A stretch of 64,000 nucleotides of DNA from CAYPHY01 sp964410625 (GTDB lineage Bacteria > Chloroflexota > Anaerolineae > Promineifilales > Promineifilaceae), in the NCBI GenBank assembly GCA_964410625.1, contig CAYPHY010000010.1, positions 1 to 64,000 on the forward strand, written 5' to 3'. Under the pieces are notes generated by a model, which made no database searches, was not told the origin of the DNA, and was given only the letters and a program-made list of their open reading frames with translations. The position numbers were made by a program, and so were the translations under genes. Positions 8,185 through 15,886 of this stretch are shown in pieces (within the stretch, counting starts at the first letter, position 1; the number at the start of each line of letters is the position of its first letter).

Positions 8185-10029
8185 TCATGGTAGTTTTCCC
8201 CCGACGTGCAGGCCATTGACCTTTTGGGTGAGGTTGTTGGCCGGGGCCTTGAAGTAGGGGCCGCTGAAATTATCACTGCCGGCGTCATAGCGATAGACCA
8301 TGGAGTGGCCGCCAAAGGCAGCATCTACATTAAACGCTTTTGCTGTTGTCAGATAGATAACTGTTCCATCCTCATTGGCGGAGATGCTGTCTGTGCTGTT
8401 CTTCGGCATTCCCTTGGCTGAGCCATCCAACACCATCACCCAGCCACCGGCAGTGGTAGAACCGGTACTCGTGGCGCAGAAGCCGAGGATGTCTTCACCC
8501 TGGAAGTTCAGTTTGCCACCGCCAAAGGCCGGGACTTTACCAGAGCCAACGGTGCTGATCAGCAGGTATACTTGGCAACTGTCGCCAAAGATGGCCGGCG
8601 CGGCCGCTCCGCTGAGGATGTGCAGACCATCTATCCCCTCGCTGGCCGTGGTGAGTCCCACATCGGAGCCGTCAAAGTAAGGCGTGAAGGTGCTGCCATT
8701 GAAGTGGGCAATATCTGCTCGCTGCATCTGGTTCACGCCAGGGATATTGGTCTTCTTGTTGGCGAAGCTTAGATAGAGGTCATCGGCCGCTTCCGGGTTA
8801 CCACTGTAGAAGGCATTGATGCTTTGATTCGCTTTCAAACCATGAGCGCTACCGTCGAAGAAAAGCGACCACTCCCCATACTCCTCGCGCAAAATATCTT
8901 CTTGACCAAAATTGATGCCATCTACGGTGCCGGCGGCGGTCGTTGAAAGGTAGTAGACGGCCGTAGGTTCGCGGCCAATGGTATATTTGAGGCGTATTGA
9001 ACCATTGGAGCTGATATGCGGCCGTCCTTCCCCATCCAGGGCCAGCGAGGAGTGTTGTCCAGCATTACCTGTAGAATCTGCGACCTCACTGTGCCAGGTT
9101 GTGCCATCCCACCAGGCATATTTAAGGTCGAGTTCAGTCGAGTAATGATAGCTGATATGGGGCCTGCCCTGAATATCTAGCACCAACGAGGGGTAGCGGC
9201 CTGTGTCCCCATCGTTGTCAACTGTCGCATATTGCCAGCTCGCCCCATCCCAATAGGCGTATTTGAGGCTGCTGTTACTTTCATCGCGGTAAGCGATGTG
9301 CGGCCGATCATTGCCATCAATCGCCAATGAGCTAAAGTTGCCAACATACCCATCATCATCTGCTATCTCGATCTTCCATTCAGAACCATCCCAATGGGCA
9401 TAGCTCAAGGCGCTACTCGTACTATTAAAATAGGTGATATGCGGCCGATTTTGCGAGTCCAGCGCCAGCGACGAGGCAAAGCCCACCGTTCCGCTATTGT
9501 CCACCGTTGTTGGGTGCCAGCTACTACCATCATAGTAGGCATATTTTAAGGCCGTATTGGTATCGTCATAGTAGCTGATGTGGGGCAGGCCATTGCTGTC
9601 CAGCTCCAATGATGTTTCATAGCCTACCTGTCCCGCTTTATCAACCTCTGTAATTTGCCAGGCTGTTCCATCCCACCAGGCATACTTTAAATAGCGAGCG
9701 CCACTCTTACGCTGATCGTAGCTGATGTGCGGCCGTCCTTGTTGGTCTAATTTCAAGGAGCTATACCACCCCACATCGCCGGTGTCTACTGTCTCAATCT
9801 GCCACGCCGTTCCGTCCCAACGTGCATACTTGAGACTATCATTGGTCGTGTCGTGGTAACTGATGTGCGGCCGTCCTTGTGCGTCCAAAGCCAGTGAAGT
9901 GTTGAACCCTACGGCCGTACTGCCATCTACCGTCTCAACCTTCCAAACCAGTGCCAGACTTTGCCGGGCTATTAGCAATAATGCGAGAGCAGCAATGAAT
10001 AAAATAAGTGATTTTTGATACTGTTTCAT
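8185..10029 (-). CDS. secreted seven-repeat propeller-like protein with FDGS module
   Basis: Predicted 614 residues. Signal sequence is a Leu/Ile/Ala stretch at residues 8-27. Seven tandem repeats of about 47 residues follow (six full and one shortened), with the pattern SSLALD-GRPHISY-D-LKYA-WDG-W-VD-G-VG. Four short strands per repeat and seven repeats fit a seven-bladed propeller. The C-terminal 250 residues are the FDGS module with the conserved Cys pair (CQVYLL ... GFCATS) and C-terminal GKLP. Start: ATG at 10029 with GAGGAA just upstream. It is the first gene of the four-gene leftward series. Confidence 0.85.
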   Translation of the reverse strand: MKQYQKSLILFIAALALLLIARQSLALVWKVETVDGSTAVGFNTSLALDAQGRPHISYHDTTNDSLKYARWDGTAWQIETVDTGDVGWYSSLKLDQQGRPHISYDQRKSGARYLKYAWWDGTAWQITEVDKAGQVGYETSLELDSNGLPHISYYDDTNTALKYAYYDGSSWHPTTVDNSGTVGFASSLALDSQNRPHITYFNSTSSALSYAHWDGSEWKIEIADDDGYVGNFSSLAIDGNDRPHIAYRDESNSSLKYAYWDGASWQYATVDNDGDTGRYPSLVLDIQGRPHISYHYSTELDLKYAWWDGTTWHSEVADSTGNAGQHSSLALDGEGRPHISSNGSIRLKYTIGREPTAVYYLSTTAAGTVDGINFGQEDILREEYGEWSLFFDGSAHGLKANQSINAFYSGNPEAADDLYLSFANKKTNIPGVNQMQRADIAHFNGSTFTPYFDGSDVGLTTASEGIDGLHILSGAAAPAIFGDSCQVYLLISTVGSGKVPAFGGGKLNFQGEDILGFCATSTGSTTAGGWVMVLDGSAKGMPKNSTDSISANEDGTVIYLTTAKAFNVDAAFGGHSMVYRYDAGSDNFSGPYFKAPANNLTQKVNGLHVGGKLP

Positions 10030-10104
10030 GGTTCCTCACAATGTGTTCGCAGTATGAGAAGCGTAGTAGGGACTTGAGAGTGCGAGTGATGTGTTCACCG
10101 CCTA

Positions 10105-10293
10105 CTACTGCACCGATAACTTCTCTTTTTTCAAATACGTCGTTAATGCCTCTAGCGAGGGGAAACATTTCTGTTCGCCACTGCTGGTATTTTGGAGCAT
10201 AAAACGCCAGGTGCGCCTGTCGGGATGACCATCCTCTTCGGCCCAAAAGCGCAAAATGTATGCATGATAATCCAGACGCGGCTCCCGCTTCAT
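10105..10293 (-). CDS. small conserved protein, paralogue of the one at 15124
   Basis: Predicted 62 residues from the ATG at 10293, with AGGGG about four bases upstream. A longer in-frame extension to 10602 is Cys-rich and implausible. The core YHAYILRFWAEE ... WRFMLQ ... CFPSLEALTTYLKKE aligns with YQAYLLRVWSEP ... RRFSLE ... GFPNFDALVAYLEAD at 15124-15372. No membrane segment is visible. It stands divergently upstream of the SARP regulator at 10718 and directly before the module-bearing genes. Function unknown; the pattern suggests a small alpha/beta domain. Confidence 0.65.
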   Translation of the reverse strand: MKREPRLDYHAYILRFWAEEDGHPDRRTWRFMLQNTSSGEQKCFPSLEALTTYLKKEKLSVQ

Positions 10294-10705
10294 ATACCCC
10301 TTCCCTCGAATACCCACCGAATGAATAAGTTCCCCTAAATTCTCATCGAAATTCAGCATCATTTGGCCTATAATGGTGACCGTCCTTTTGTTAGTGATGA
10401 GGACTTGCACCGAACAACAAAACAGCTGGCCGATAAGCAAAAATTCTGTGTTGGGGCCACTTTCGCATAATCGTTGATGCCTTGTTGTCTGGAGACCACA
10501 ACCTGGTTCAGTTGCCGGGGTGCAAGTCCTATGGATTTGAGCATAGCAGGCTATCGTAAATGGATCGTAAAAGCAGCAGAGCCGTTTACCGCAAAGCCAC
10601 AAAGCGTTGAAGATGAACCTCCTGCAGCGAGTTCTTTTCGATAGTGTATTGGTTAGCCTAAGTTAGCCTGTGCCCATTGCCTATTAGCCACTGTTGCATA
10701 CACCG
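10294..10705. other. gene-free divergent intergenic region with inverted repeat
   Basis: About 410 bases separate the leftward small gene from the rightward SARP gene. GGACTTGCACC at 10401-10411 is inverted at 10519-10529 (GGTGCAAGTCC), enclosing about 107 bases without an open frame. I see no tRNA or riboswitch motif. It probably carries the divergent promoters. Confidence 0.4.
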
Positions 10706-10711
10706 TATAAC
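10706..10711 (+). promoter_or_regulatory. candidate -10 box for a leaderless SARP mRNA
   Basis: TATAAC lies six bases before the ATG at 10718, so the transcript would start at or next to the start codon. No Shine-Dalgarno sequence is visible. The -35 is weak (TTAGCC at 10684, 16-base spacer). Confidence 0.4.
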
Positions 10712-10717
10712 TGCGTA

Positions 10718-13700
10718 ATGGATTTACAATCATCGAACCTATCACTGAAGTTATTGGGCGGAAGCCAGATTTTTCTTAATGCTCGCCCCTTACGGGAGTT
10801 AACGGCCGCCAAGAGCCGTGCCATCCTCTTTTATCTTGCTGTCACCAATCGTCCGGCCTCGCGGGATGCGCTGGCGGGATTGCTGTGGCCGGAGATGCCG
10901 GACGCTGACGCGAAGACGAATTTACGCCAGGCATTGAATAAGCTGAATAAGTTGTTGCCCCAACAGCTAGCGATCACGCGGCAGGAGGTTGGGTTGCGGC
11001 CGAAGGCGACGGTGGTGTTAGATGTAGCGGCGTTTGAATCGGCGTGGCAAGCGGGTGAGCGGGAACAAGATATGGAGCAACTGCGGGAAGCGGCCGCTCT
11101 CTATCAAGGTGACTTTCTGGATGGCTTTCATATCGCCGATGCCGAGCCTTTTGAGGAGTGGGTGCTATTAGAGCGCGAACGGTTGCGCGGGCTGGCGTTG
11201 CAAACCTTTCATGCGTTGGCCAGCTACTATACACTTCGTCGGGAGACGGCGCTGGGTTTGCAGTATACAGGCCGCTTGCTACAGCTTGAACCCTGGCGTG
11301 AGGAGACCCACCAGCAGATGATGCGTCTGTTGGCCTGGGATGGGCAGGTGACGGCGGCGCTGGCGCAATATAACACCTGTAAAAAGATGCTGGCCGAGGA
11401 GTTGGGCATTGAGCCGTTGCCAGGGACAACGATGCTCTATGAACGGATTCTCGCTCTGCGACAAAGCCCTCGTGATAATCTGCCGCTGGAGGCGACACCT
11501 TTTGTCGGCCGTGCGGAGCAACTGGCAGAGCTGACGCGCCGATTACACGACCCCGCTTGCCGGTTGGTGACGCTCACTGGGCCAGGCGGCGTGGGCAAGA
11601 CAAGATTGGCGTTGCAGGCGGCCACGCGGCAACGCAATCTCTTTCTTGATGGCGTTTACTATGTCGAATTGGCCGAACTGACGACACAAGCGCAGGTGGT
11701 CCCGGCCATTGGCGCGGCCGTGGGTTATCGGTTTAGTGGGTCCGGGGCGGCGGCCTCCCAGTTGCTCCATTATTTACGGCCGAAGGAGATGTTACTGGTC
11801 TTGGATAATTTTGAGCATCTCCTACACGACGCACAACCCGACGCCATTGATTTTCTGAGCCATCTCTTACAAGCAGCACCGGATATTAAATTGCTCGTTA
11901 CATCGCGTGAACGGCTAAATTTGCTAGAAGAGTGGGTTTTTGAGCTAGATGGCCTTCCTTATCCGCATGACGCGGCCGATCCACAAGTTGAGGCGTATGA
12001 ATGTGTGCAGCTGTTTGCCCAGGTGGCGCGGCGGGGTGGCGCGGCGTTTGATCTCATGGCGGAGAAAAAGGCCGTTGTTGAGATTTGCCAGCTGGTGCAG
12101 GGCTTGCCACTGGCAATTTATCTGGCGGCGTCGTTGTTGCGCGTGCAAACGGGGCGGCAAATTGCGACAGAGATCGCCCAGAACATGGATGTGTTGGCTA
12201 CGACTGTGCGTAATGTCCCGGAACGGCAACAAAGCATTCGCGCCACGTTGGAATACTCTTGGGCGTTATTAGATAAGACAGAGCGCAGTTTATTGGCGCA
12301 ACTTTCTGTTTTTCGCGGGGGGTTCAATCGGCAAGCGGCCGCTGTGGTGGTTGCGATGGCAGGGGCCAGTGGTGTGGGAGATGATCCCACCACGTTCGCC
12401 GCCCTGTCTTCGTTGGTTGATAAATCGCTGCTGCGATTGAATGACAACGGCCGTTATGAATTGCATGATCTGGTCTGCCAGTTTGCGGCCGAGCAATTAA
12501 TGAAGGATGGAGCGTTGTTGGCGGAAACTGCCAGAAGGCATGGTGATTATTATCTGGTGCTGGCTGGCGAACAGGGAGAGGCATTGAATGGGCCACACAT
12601 GGCGACGGCGGTGGCGATTATTGGCCGTGAACAAGATAATCTGCGGGTGGCCTGGCGTTGGGCTATCGGCCGTATTGCCGACGAACTTCACCAGAGTTTG
12701 GAAGCGGCCTGTATTGGCCTGACGCGCTATTACCTGACAGTGAATCAATATTGGGAAGGAGAGCATCTTTTCCAACAGGCGTATCAAGCGGTGGAAAGTG
12801 TGCTGTCTGTCGATCCAGCGTCTGTATCGCGATTGCGGCCGTTCCAGGCGCGGTTGCAGACCTCCTTGGCGCGTCTGTTTGTTTTCCACCGCCATTATGA
12901 TGAGGCGATAGCGGCGGCCGAAACCGCCCTTTCCCTCGCCAGCGAGTGTGAAGCCAACCAGTTGGTAATCCGCAACCATTACCATTGGGGGATCGCCCTT
13001 TACCAGCAAGGTGATTATGTTGAAGCCCGCCGCCATATTGAGGAAGGGATTTTCCTCGCCCAACAAGCGCGACTGTCTTTGCTGGAGGCGACAGGCTACC
13101 AATATCGGGGTAGCCTCGAATACTATCTCGCCAACTATCACCAATCACTAACTGATTATGAAAAGGCCCTGGCGGATTATGAGAGGCAACGGCCGCGCTT
13201 TCCCCGTCAACGGGCCACCCTCTATAACAATTTGGGCAACGTCCATCTGCGCTTTGGCGATTTCGACCGGGCCAAATCTTATTATCAACGGGTATTGGCT
13301 TTGCGACAGGACGGCCACCAGGGGCGAATCGGCGGTGTGGTGACGATCAATAATCTCGGACTGGTCGCGCTGGCGCAAGGTGATTTTATGGAGGCGCGTC
13401 GTTGTTTTGAGGAAGCCTTGCGCGGCTATCGCCACACCGGCAACCAGCAGGGGGAGGGCATGGTGTTGGGTAATCTGGGTGAGCTTTACCGGCAACTGGG
13501 CTTGTACCAACGGGCGCGGGACTATTTCGAGCAAGATATGGCGTTGATGCAACGTATCGGCCGTCAGGGACGAATAGGGATACGCCTCGCCAACTTGGGG
13601 CTAGTCCATCTCCACTTGGGCAAGGTGGACGAGGCGATAGGTTACGGTCGTCAGGCAGTGGAGGAGGCGGAAAAGCGTGGCGAGCAAAACACGCTGGCTG

Positions 13701-14104
13701 TCGCGTTGCTGTTCTTGGGCTATATTCATACGGCCAGGGGTGAATGGGCGGAGGCGACGGCCGCCCATCAACAAGCCTTTGCACGCTTCCAAACGCTGGG
13801 ACAGGAGAAGCTTGCGCTGGAAGCTTTGGCCGGGTTGGCTGGATTAGCCCTGGAACAGGAACGATTGGACGAGGCGCGAGAGTATGTCAGTCCGATTACG
13901 GAGTATTTACAGCACGGCCGTTTGGAAGGTGTATATAATCCGTTTCGGGTCTACCTGACCTGTTACCGGGTGCTGGCGGCGGCGGAGGACGGCCGTGCTG
14001 AGGCGTTAGGGCAGTTGGCCCATGACCTGTTGCAGGAACAGGCCGCGCGAATTGAGGACGAGCGATTAAAACACTCATTCTTAAGCGTCCACCAGGAACG
14101 CTAG
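10718..14104 (+). CDS. SARP-type transcriptional regulator with NB-ARC-like NTPase and TPR repeats
   Basis: Predicted 1128-residue cytoplasmic regulator. An OmpR-like winged helix (LKLLGGSQIFLNARPLREL ... LAGLLWPE) fills residues 1-90 and a BTAD domain about 95-245 (GDFLDGFHIADAEPFEEW). The signalling NTPase follows with Walker A GPGGVGKT at 288-295, Walker B MLLVLDNFEHLL and a TSRERLNL sensor. The C-terminal half is TPR repeats (NNLGNVHLRFGDFDRAKSYY). This is the STAND/AfsR-like layout: the TPR part senses a signal, the NTPase switches, and the N-terminus binds DNA. I chose the ATG at 10718, six bases after a -10 box; a TTG at 10694 is in frame. It faces the thioredoxin gene and their stop codons share CTAG. 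It may control the neighbouring surface genes (inference). Confidence 0.85.
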   Translation: MDLQSSNLSLKLLGGSQIFLNARPLRELTAAKSRAILFYLAVTNRPASRDALAGLLWPEMPDADAKTNLRQALNKLNKLLPQQLAITRQEVGLRPKATVVLDVAAFESAWQAGEREQDMEQLREAAALYQGDFLDGFHIADAEPFEEWVLLERERLRGLALQTFHALASYYTLRRETALGLQYTGRLLQLEPWREETHQQMMRLLAWDGQVTAALAQYNTCKKMLAEELGIEPLPGTTMLYERILALRQSPRDNLPLEATPFVGRAEQLAELTRRLHDPACRLVTLTGPGGVGKTRLALQAATRQRNLFLDGVYYVELAELTTQAQVVPAIGAAVGYRFSGSGAAASQLLHYLRPKEMLLVLDNFEHLLHDAQPDAIDFLSHLLQAAPDIKLLVTSRERLNLLEEWVFELDGLPYPHDAADPQVEAYECVQLFAQVARRGGAAFDLMAEKKAVVEICQLVQGLPLAIYLAASLLRVQTGRQIATEIAQNMDVLATTVRNVPERQQSIRATLEYSWALLDKTERSLLAQLSVFRGGFNRQAAAVVVAMAGASGVGDDPTTFAALSSLVDKSLLRLNDNGRYELHDLVCQFAAEQLMKDGALLAETARRHGDYYLVLAGEQGEALNGPHMATAVAIIGREQDNLRVAWRWAIGRIADELHQSLEAACIGLTRYYLTVNQYWEGEHLFQQAYQAVESVLSVDPASVSRLRPFQARLQTSLARLFVFHRHYDEAIAAAETALSLASECEANQLVIRNHYHWGIALYQQGDYVEARRHIEEGIFLAQQARLSLLEATGYQYRGSLEYYLANYHQSLTDYEKALADYERQRPRFPRQRATLYNNLGNVHLRFGDFDRAKSYYQRVLALRQDGHQGRIGGVVTINNLGLVALAQGDFMEARRCFEEALRGYRHTGNQQGEGMVLGNLGELYRQLGLYQRARDYFEQDMALMQRIGRQGRIGIRLANLGLVHLHLGKVDEAIGYGRQAVEEAEKRGEQNTLAVALLFLGYIHTARGEWAEATAAHQQAFARFQTLGQEKLALEALAGLAGLALEQERLDEAREYVSPITEYLQHGRLEGVYNPFRVYLTCYRVLAAAEDGRAEALGQLAHDLLQEQAARIEDERLKHSFLSVHQER

Positions 14105-14499
14105 CCACCGGCCAGCAGGCTTCTTTTCACTTCAACAATTGTCAACTGTCTTTCCAGCTTAGCCGTATCCGCCAGGCCATAGTTGACATAAGCGACTTGC
14201 CCTTCTGCACCTAGAATGATCGTCGTCGGTAACGTCATAACGCGGTAGGCTTGCGCGACTTCGGACATGGCTTCGACATCAATGCGTAAGACCAGCTTTT
14301 GCATTTCTTCGTCCAGTCTATCGAGAAAGCGCGACTGGGTGGCGCAGGCGGAGCAGTGACGGCCGTAAAAATAGAGCAGCCGTGCCTGGCCTGTATCCTC
14401 GCTGGCTGATAAACGCCACCGTTGCAGCCACGTCAAGAGGAAAAAGATCGCCAGGGCGAGTGAGCTGATCAGTAAGGTTAAAGTCAATCTTTCCCACAT
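14101..14499 (-). CDS. membrane-anchored thioredoxin-fold protein
   Basis: Predicted 132 residues. One N-terminal transmembrane helix (LTLTLLISSLALAIFFLLTWL) is followed by a thioredoxin fold with the redox pair CSAC (after YFYGRH) and the cis-proline motif TLPTTI. The domain should sit outside the membrane and reduce or oxidise disulfides of exported proteins. It follows the DUF4395 gene in the same direction, a familiar pairing. The stop overlaps the convergent SARP stop in the palindrome CTAG at 14101-14104. The secreted neighbours carry conserved Cys pairs, so a role in their folding is possible (inference). Confidence 0.8.
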   Translation of the reverse strand: MWERLTLTLLISSLALAIFFLLTWLQRWRLSASEDTGQARLLYFYGRHCSACATQSRFLDRLDEEMQKLVLRIDVEAMSEVAQAYRVMTLPTTIILGAEGQVAYVNYGLADTAKLERQLTIVEVKRSLLAGG

Positions 14500-14523
14500 G
14501 ATAATACCTTCTTGGATTCCATT

Positions 14524-14557
14524 AGAAACCCGGTTTTTTCTGAAAAACCGGGTTTCT
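14524..14557. repeat. dispersed hairpin AGAAACCCGG ... CCGGGTTTCT
   Basis: Near-perfect inverted repeat with a T/A-rich centre, between the two redox genes. Related copies lie at 53092-53125 and within 62811-62901. Confidence 0.75.
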
Positions 14558-14570
14558 TTTCTACATCACA

Positions 14571-15026
14571 TTACGACAACGGGCTGCGGCCGAAGCCGGG
14601 CAACCCCAAACGGCTTAATTGATAATAGGTGAAACACCCGGCGCAGAAGCCAACGAAAATGTTTAGTCCGGCGAGGATGATCACCATCCAGCTAAGGAGC
14701 CAGCCGAGCAGGGGCTGCCCACTTGCCAGCAAGACGGCCGAAATCGCCACACACAACCCGCTAAACCCCTGGGCAAAGCGATGTGGCTCTGGATGATCGG
14801 GGATGACCACCGGTTTCACCAACCCGGTTGGTTTGATAACCCGTTGGTAAATGTGACTAAACAACGAGAGGGCTGGCACGGCCGCGCCCAGCAAGTTCGC
14901 CGCAGCCACGAAGGCTGCCAACGGCCAGCTATCGAGGACAAAGGCCGTCAATAGTAAAGTGGCTGTGATCGCCTGGCTGGTCTTGATTTTCGATTGGTCT
15001 ACCATTTCTGTGATCTCTTGATTCAT
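14571..15026 (-). CDS. DUF4395 family membrane protein
   Basis: Predicted 151 residues, with hydrophobic segments at about 15-45, 85-105 and 108-130. The conserved segment DHPEPHRFAQGF and the Cys pair in GFCAGCFTYYQL are typical of the DUF4395 family. Members are often encoded beside a thioredoxin-like protein, as here, and may pass electrons or act in thiol chemistry at the membrane; the exact role is not established. Start: ATG at 15026 with GAGG eight bases upstream, rather than the upstream in-frame start at 15065. Confidence 0.75.
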   Translation of the reverse strand: MNQEITEMVDQSKIKTSQAITATLLLTAFVLDSWPLAAFVAAANLLGAAVPALSLFSHIYQRVIKPTGLVKPVVIPDHPEPHRFAQGFSGLCVAISAVLLASGQPLLGWLLSWMVIILAGLNIFVGFCAGCFTYYQLSRLGLPGFGRSPLS

Positions 15027-15123
15027 AATATTTACCTCTTCAAATAGCGACACATGTAGCAACACAGGGGCGCAAATGTTGCTGCGCGAAATTACTCCGT
15101 TCGCCTCATGCGTCGCCGAGTTT

Positions 15124-15372
15124 TCAAAGCATGTTGTTTATTTCAATGCCGTTGCCTTGTTGGCAGTCAGCTTCCAGGTAAGCCACCAGGGCGTCGAAAT
15201 TGGGAAAGCCCTGCCTATGGCCGGAGCCGATACGTTCCAGGCTGAAACGCCGCAGGCAACGGCCGTCACTTCCCGGCTCGCTCCACACGCGCAGCAGGTA
15301 AGCCTGATACTGTTGGCGGCCGCCTGGCAAAACGCCCGTTACATCGCTTCGCTGTTTTTCCTTCTGTTTCAT
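15124..15372 (-). CDS. small conserved protein, paralogue of the one at 10105
   Basis: Predicted 82 residues from the ATG at 15372 (GGAG eight bases upstream; a GTG three bases earlier is also possible). Core pattern YQAYLLRVWSEPG, CLRRFSLERIGSG, GFPNFDALVAYLEA matches the protein at 10105-10293. There is no signal peptide or membrane span. It lies between the 34-residue membrane peptide and the DUF4395 gene in one direction, so it is probably in the same operon. Function unknown. Confidence 0.65.
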   Translation of the reverse strand: MKQKEKQRSDVTGVLPGGRQQYQAYLLRVWSEPGSDGRCLRRFSLERIGSGHRQGFPNFDALVAYLEADCQQGNGIEINNML

Positions 15373-15408
15373 CACAGTCGCTCCGTTCGTAGCGCAAGGG
15401 GTCTGTTA

Positions 15409-15513
15409 CTACGGCATACTATTCTGGAGCGCCACGATGGATGGGATAATGATTAGGAGCGTAACAACGATCCCGACTAAAAGAATGATCAAAAGGATTT
15501 GATTCAGTTTCAT
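15409..15513 (-). CDS. 34-residue single-span membrane peptide
   Basis: An ATG at 15513, with a GGGGGG run about six bases upstream, opens a short frame ending TAG at 15409. The sequence has a charged/polar start (MKLNQ) and an almost purely Leu/Ile/Val core with one Pro. That is a single transmembrane helix. It overlaps the larger hypothetical frame (15419-15664) in another frame, so one of the two may not be real. The composition makes this short one persuasive. It is 36 bases before the next leftward gene. Confidence 0.5.
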   Translation of the reverse strand: MKLNQILLIILLVGIVVTLLIIIPSIVALQNSMP

Positions 15514-15664
15514 TTTTTACCCCCCAACTCTTTGCTTGCTGTGCCAATTGACGGCCGCGCTCGGCATCGCTAATCGCATGGTCAATCGGATTCATGCCGA
15601 CTGCTTGCATCCATGTCAGATGACCAGCACTTAACTTGCCTGGGTACCAATTCGTGTCGTTCAT
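15419..15664 (-). CDS. hypothetical protein, 81 residues
   Basis: ATG at 15664 with a textbook AGGAG seven bases upstream. The first 50 residues (NDTNWYPGKLSAG, MNPIDHAISDAERGRQLAQQ) look protein-like and soluble. The last 30 residues are coded by DNA that also encodes the 34-residue membrane peptide in another frame and look less natural. A frameshift near 15513 that truncates an older protein is possible. No family recognised. Confidence 0.5.
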   Translation of the reverse strand: MNDTNWYPGKLSAGHLTWMQAVGMNPIDHAISDAERGRQLAQQAKSWGVKNETESNPFDHSFSRDRCYAPNHYPIHRGAPE

Positions 15665-15798
15665 TAAAGCACTCCTGTAAACCACCATCGAACCACCATC
15701 GCAATGGTTACGCGCTGTGCATTCGCGAATGCCAACGCAGATCCATCGCGGGTGGCGCAAATATTTTTGTCGAAGATTTTCAATCGTTACAATGAAGG

Positions 15799-15840
15799 AT
15801 AAGCACGAACGTGATCTCATCGTTAAGTAGCGCGATTTGG
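15799..15840. repeat. 42-bp direct repeat, copy 1
   Basis: ATAAGCACGAACGTGATCTC at 15799 begins a 42-base stretch ending TAGCGCGATTTGG. Copy 2 is at 22891-22932 in the same orientation with about three mismatches. The copies bracket the two giant beta-helix genes. Confidence 0.75.
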
Positions 15841-15868
15841 AAAATACGCGATTTACCAAATCGCGCTA
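15828..15868. terminator. 13-bp perfect hairpin after the giant beta-helix gene
   Basis: TAGCGCGATTTGG at 15828 pairs with CCAAATCGCGCTA ending at 15868, 19 bases past the stop at 15887 in the leftward direction. It lacks a T tract, so it may be a transcript-end stabiliser rather than a classical terminator. Confidence 0.5.
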
Positions 15869-15886
15869 CAGAGCTGAACGGCCGTG

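Noticed and set aside
10401..10529. Group II intron or mobile-element remnant suggested by GTGCAAGTCC
   Set aside because: Only an 11-bp inverted repeat is present; no domain V, reverse transcriptase or transposase is visible.
10105..10602. Longer 165-residue version of the small protein
   Set aside because: The added N-terminal part is Cys-rich without pattern, while the ATG at 10293 has a ribosome site and matches its paralogue.
12497..13144. Leftward frame of 215 codons within the SARP gene
   Set aside because: It is antisense to the TPR part of the SARP gene and has no independent support.
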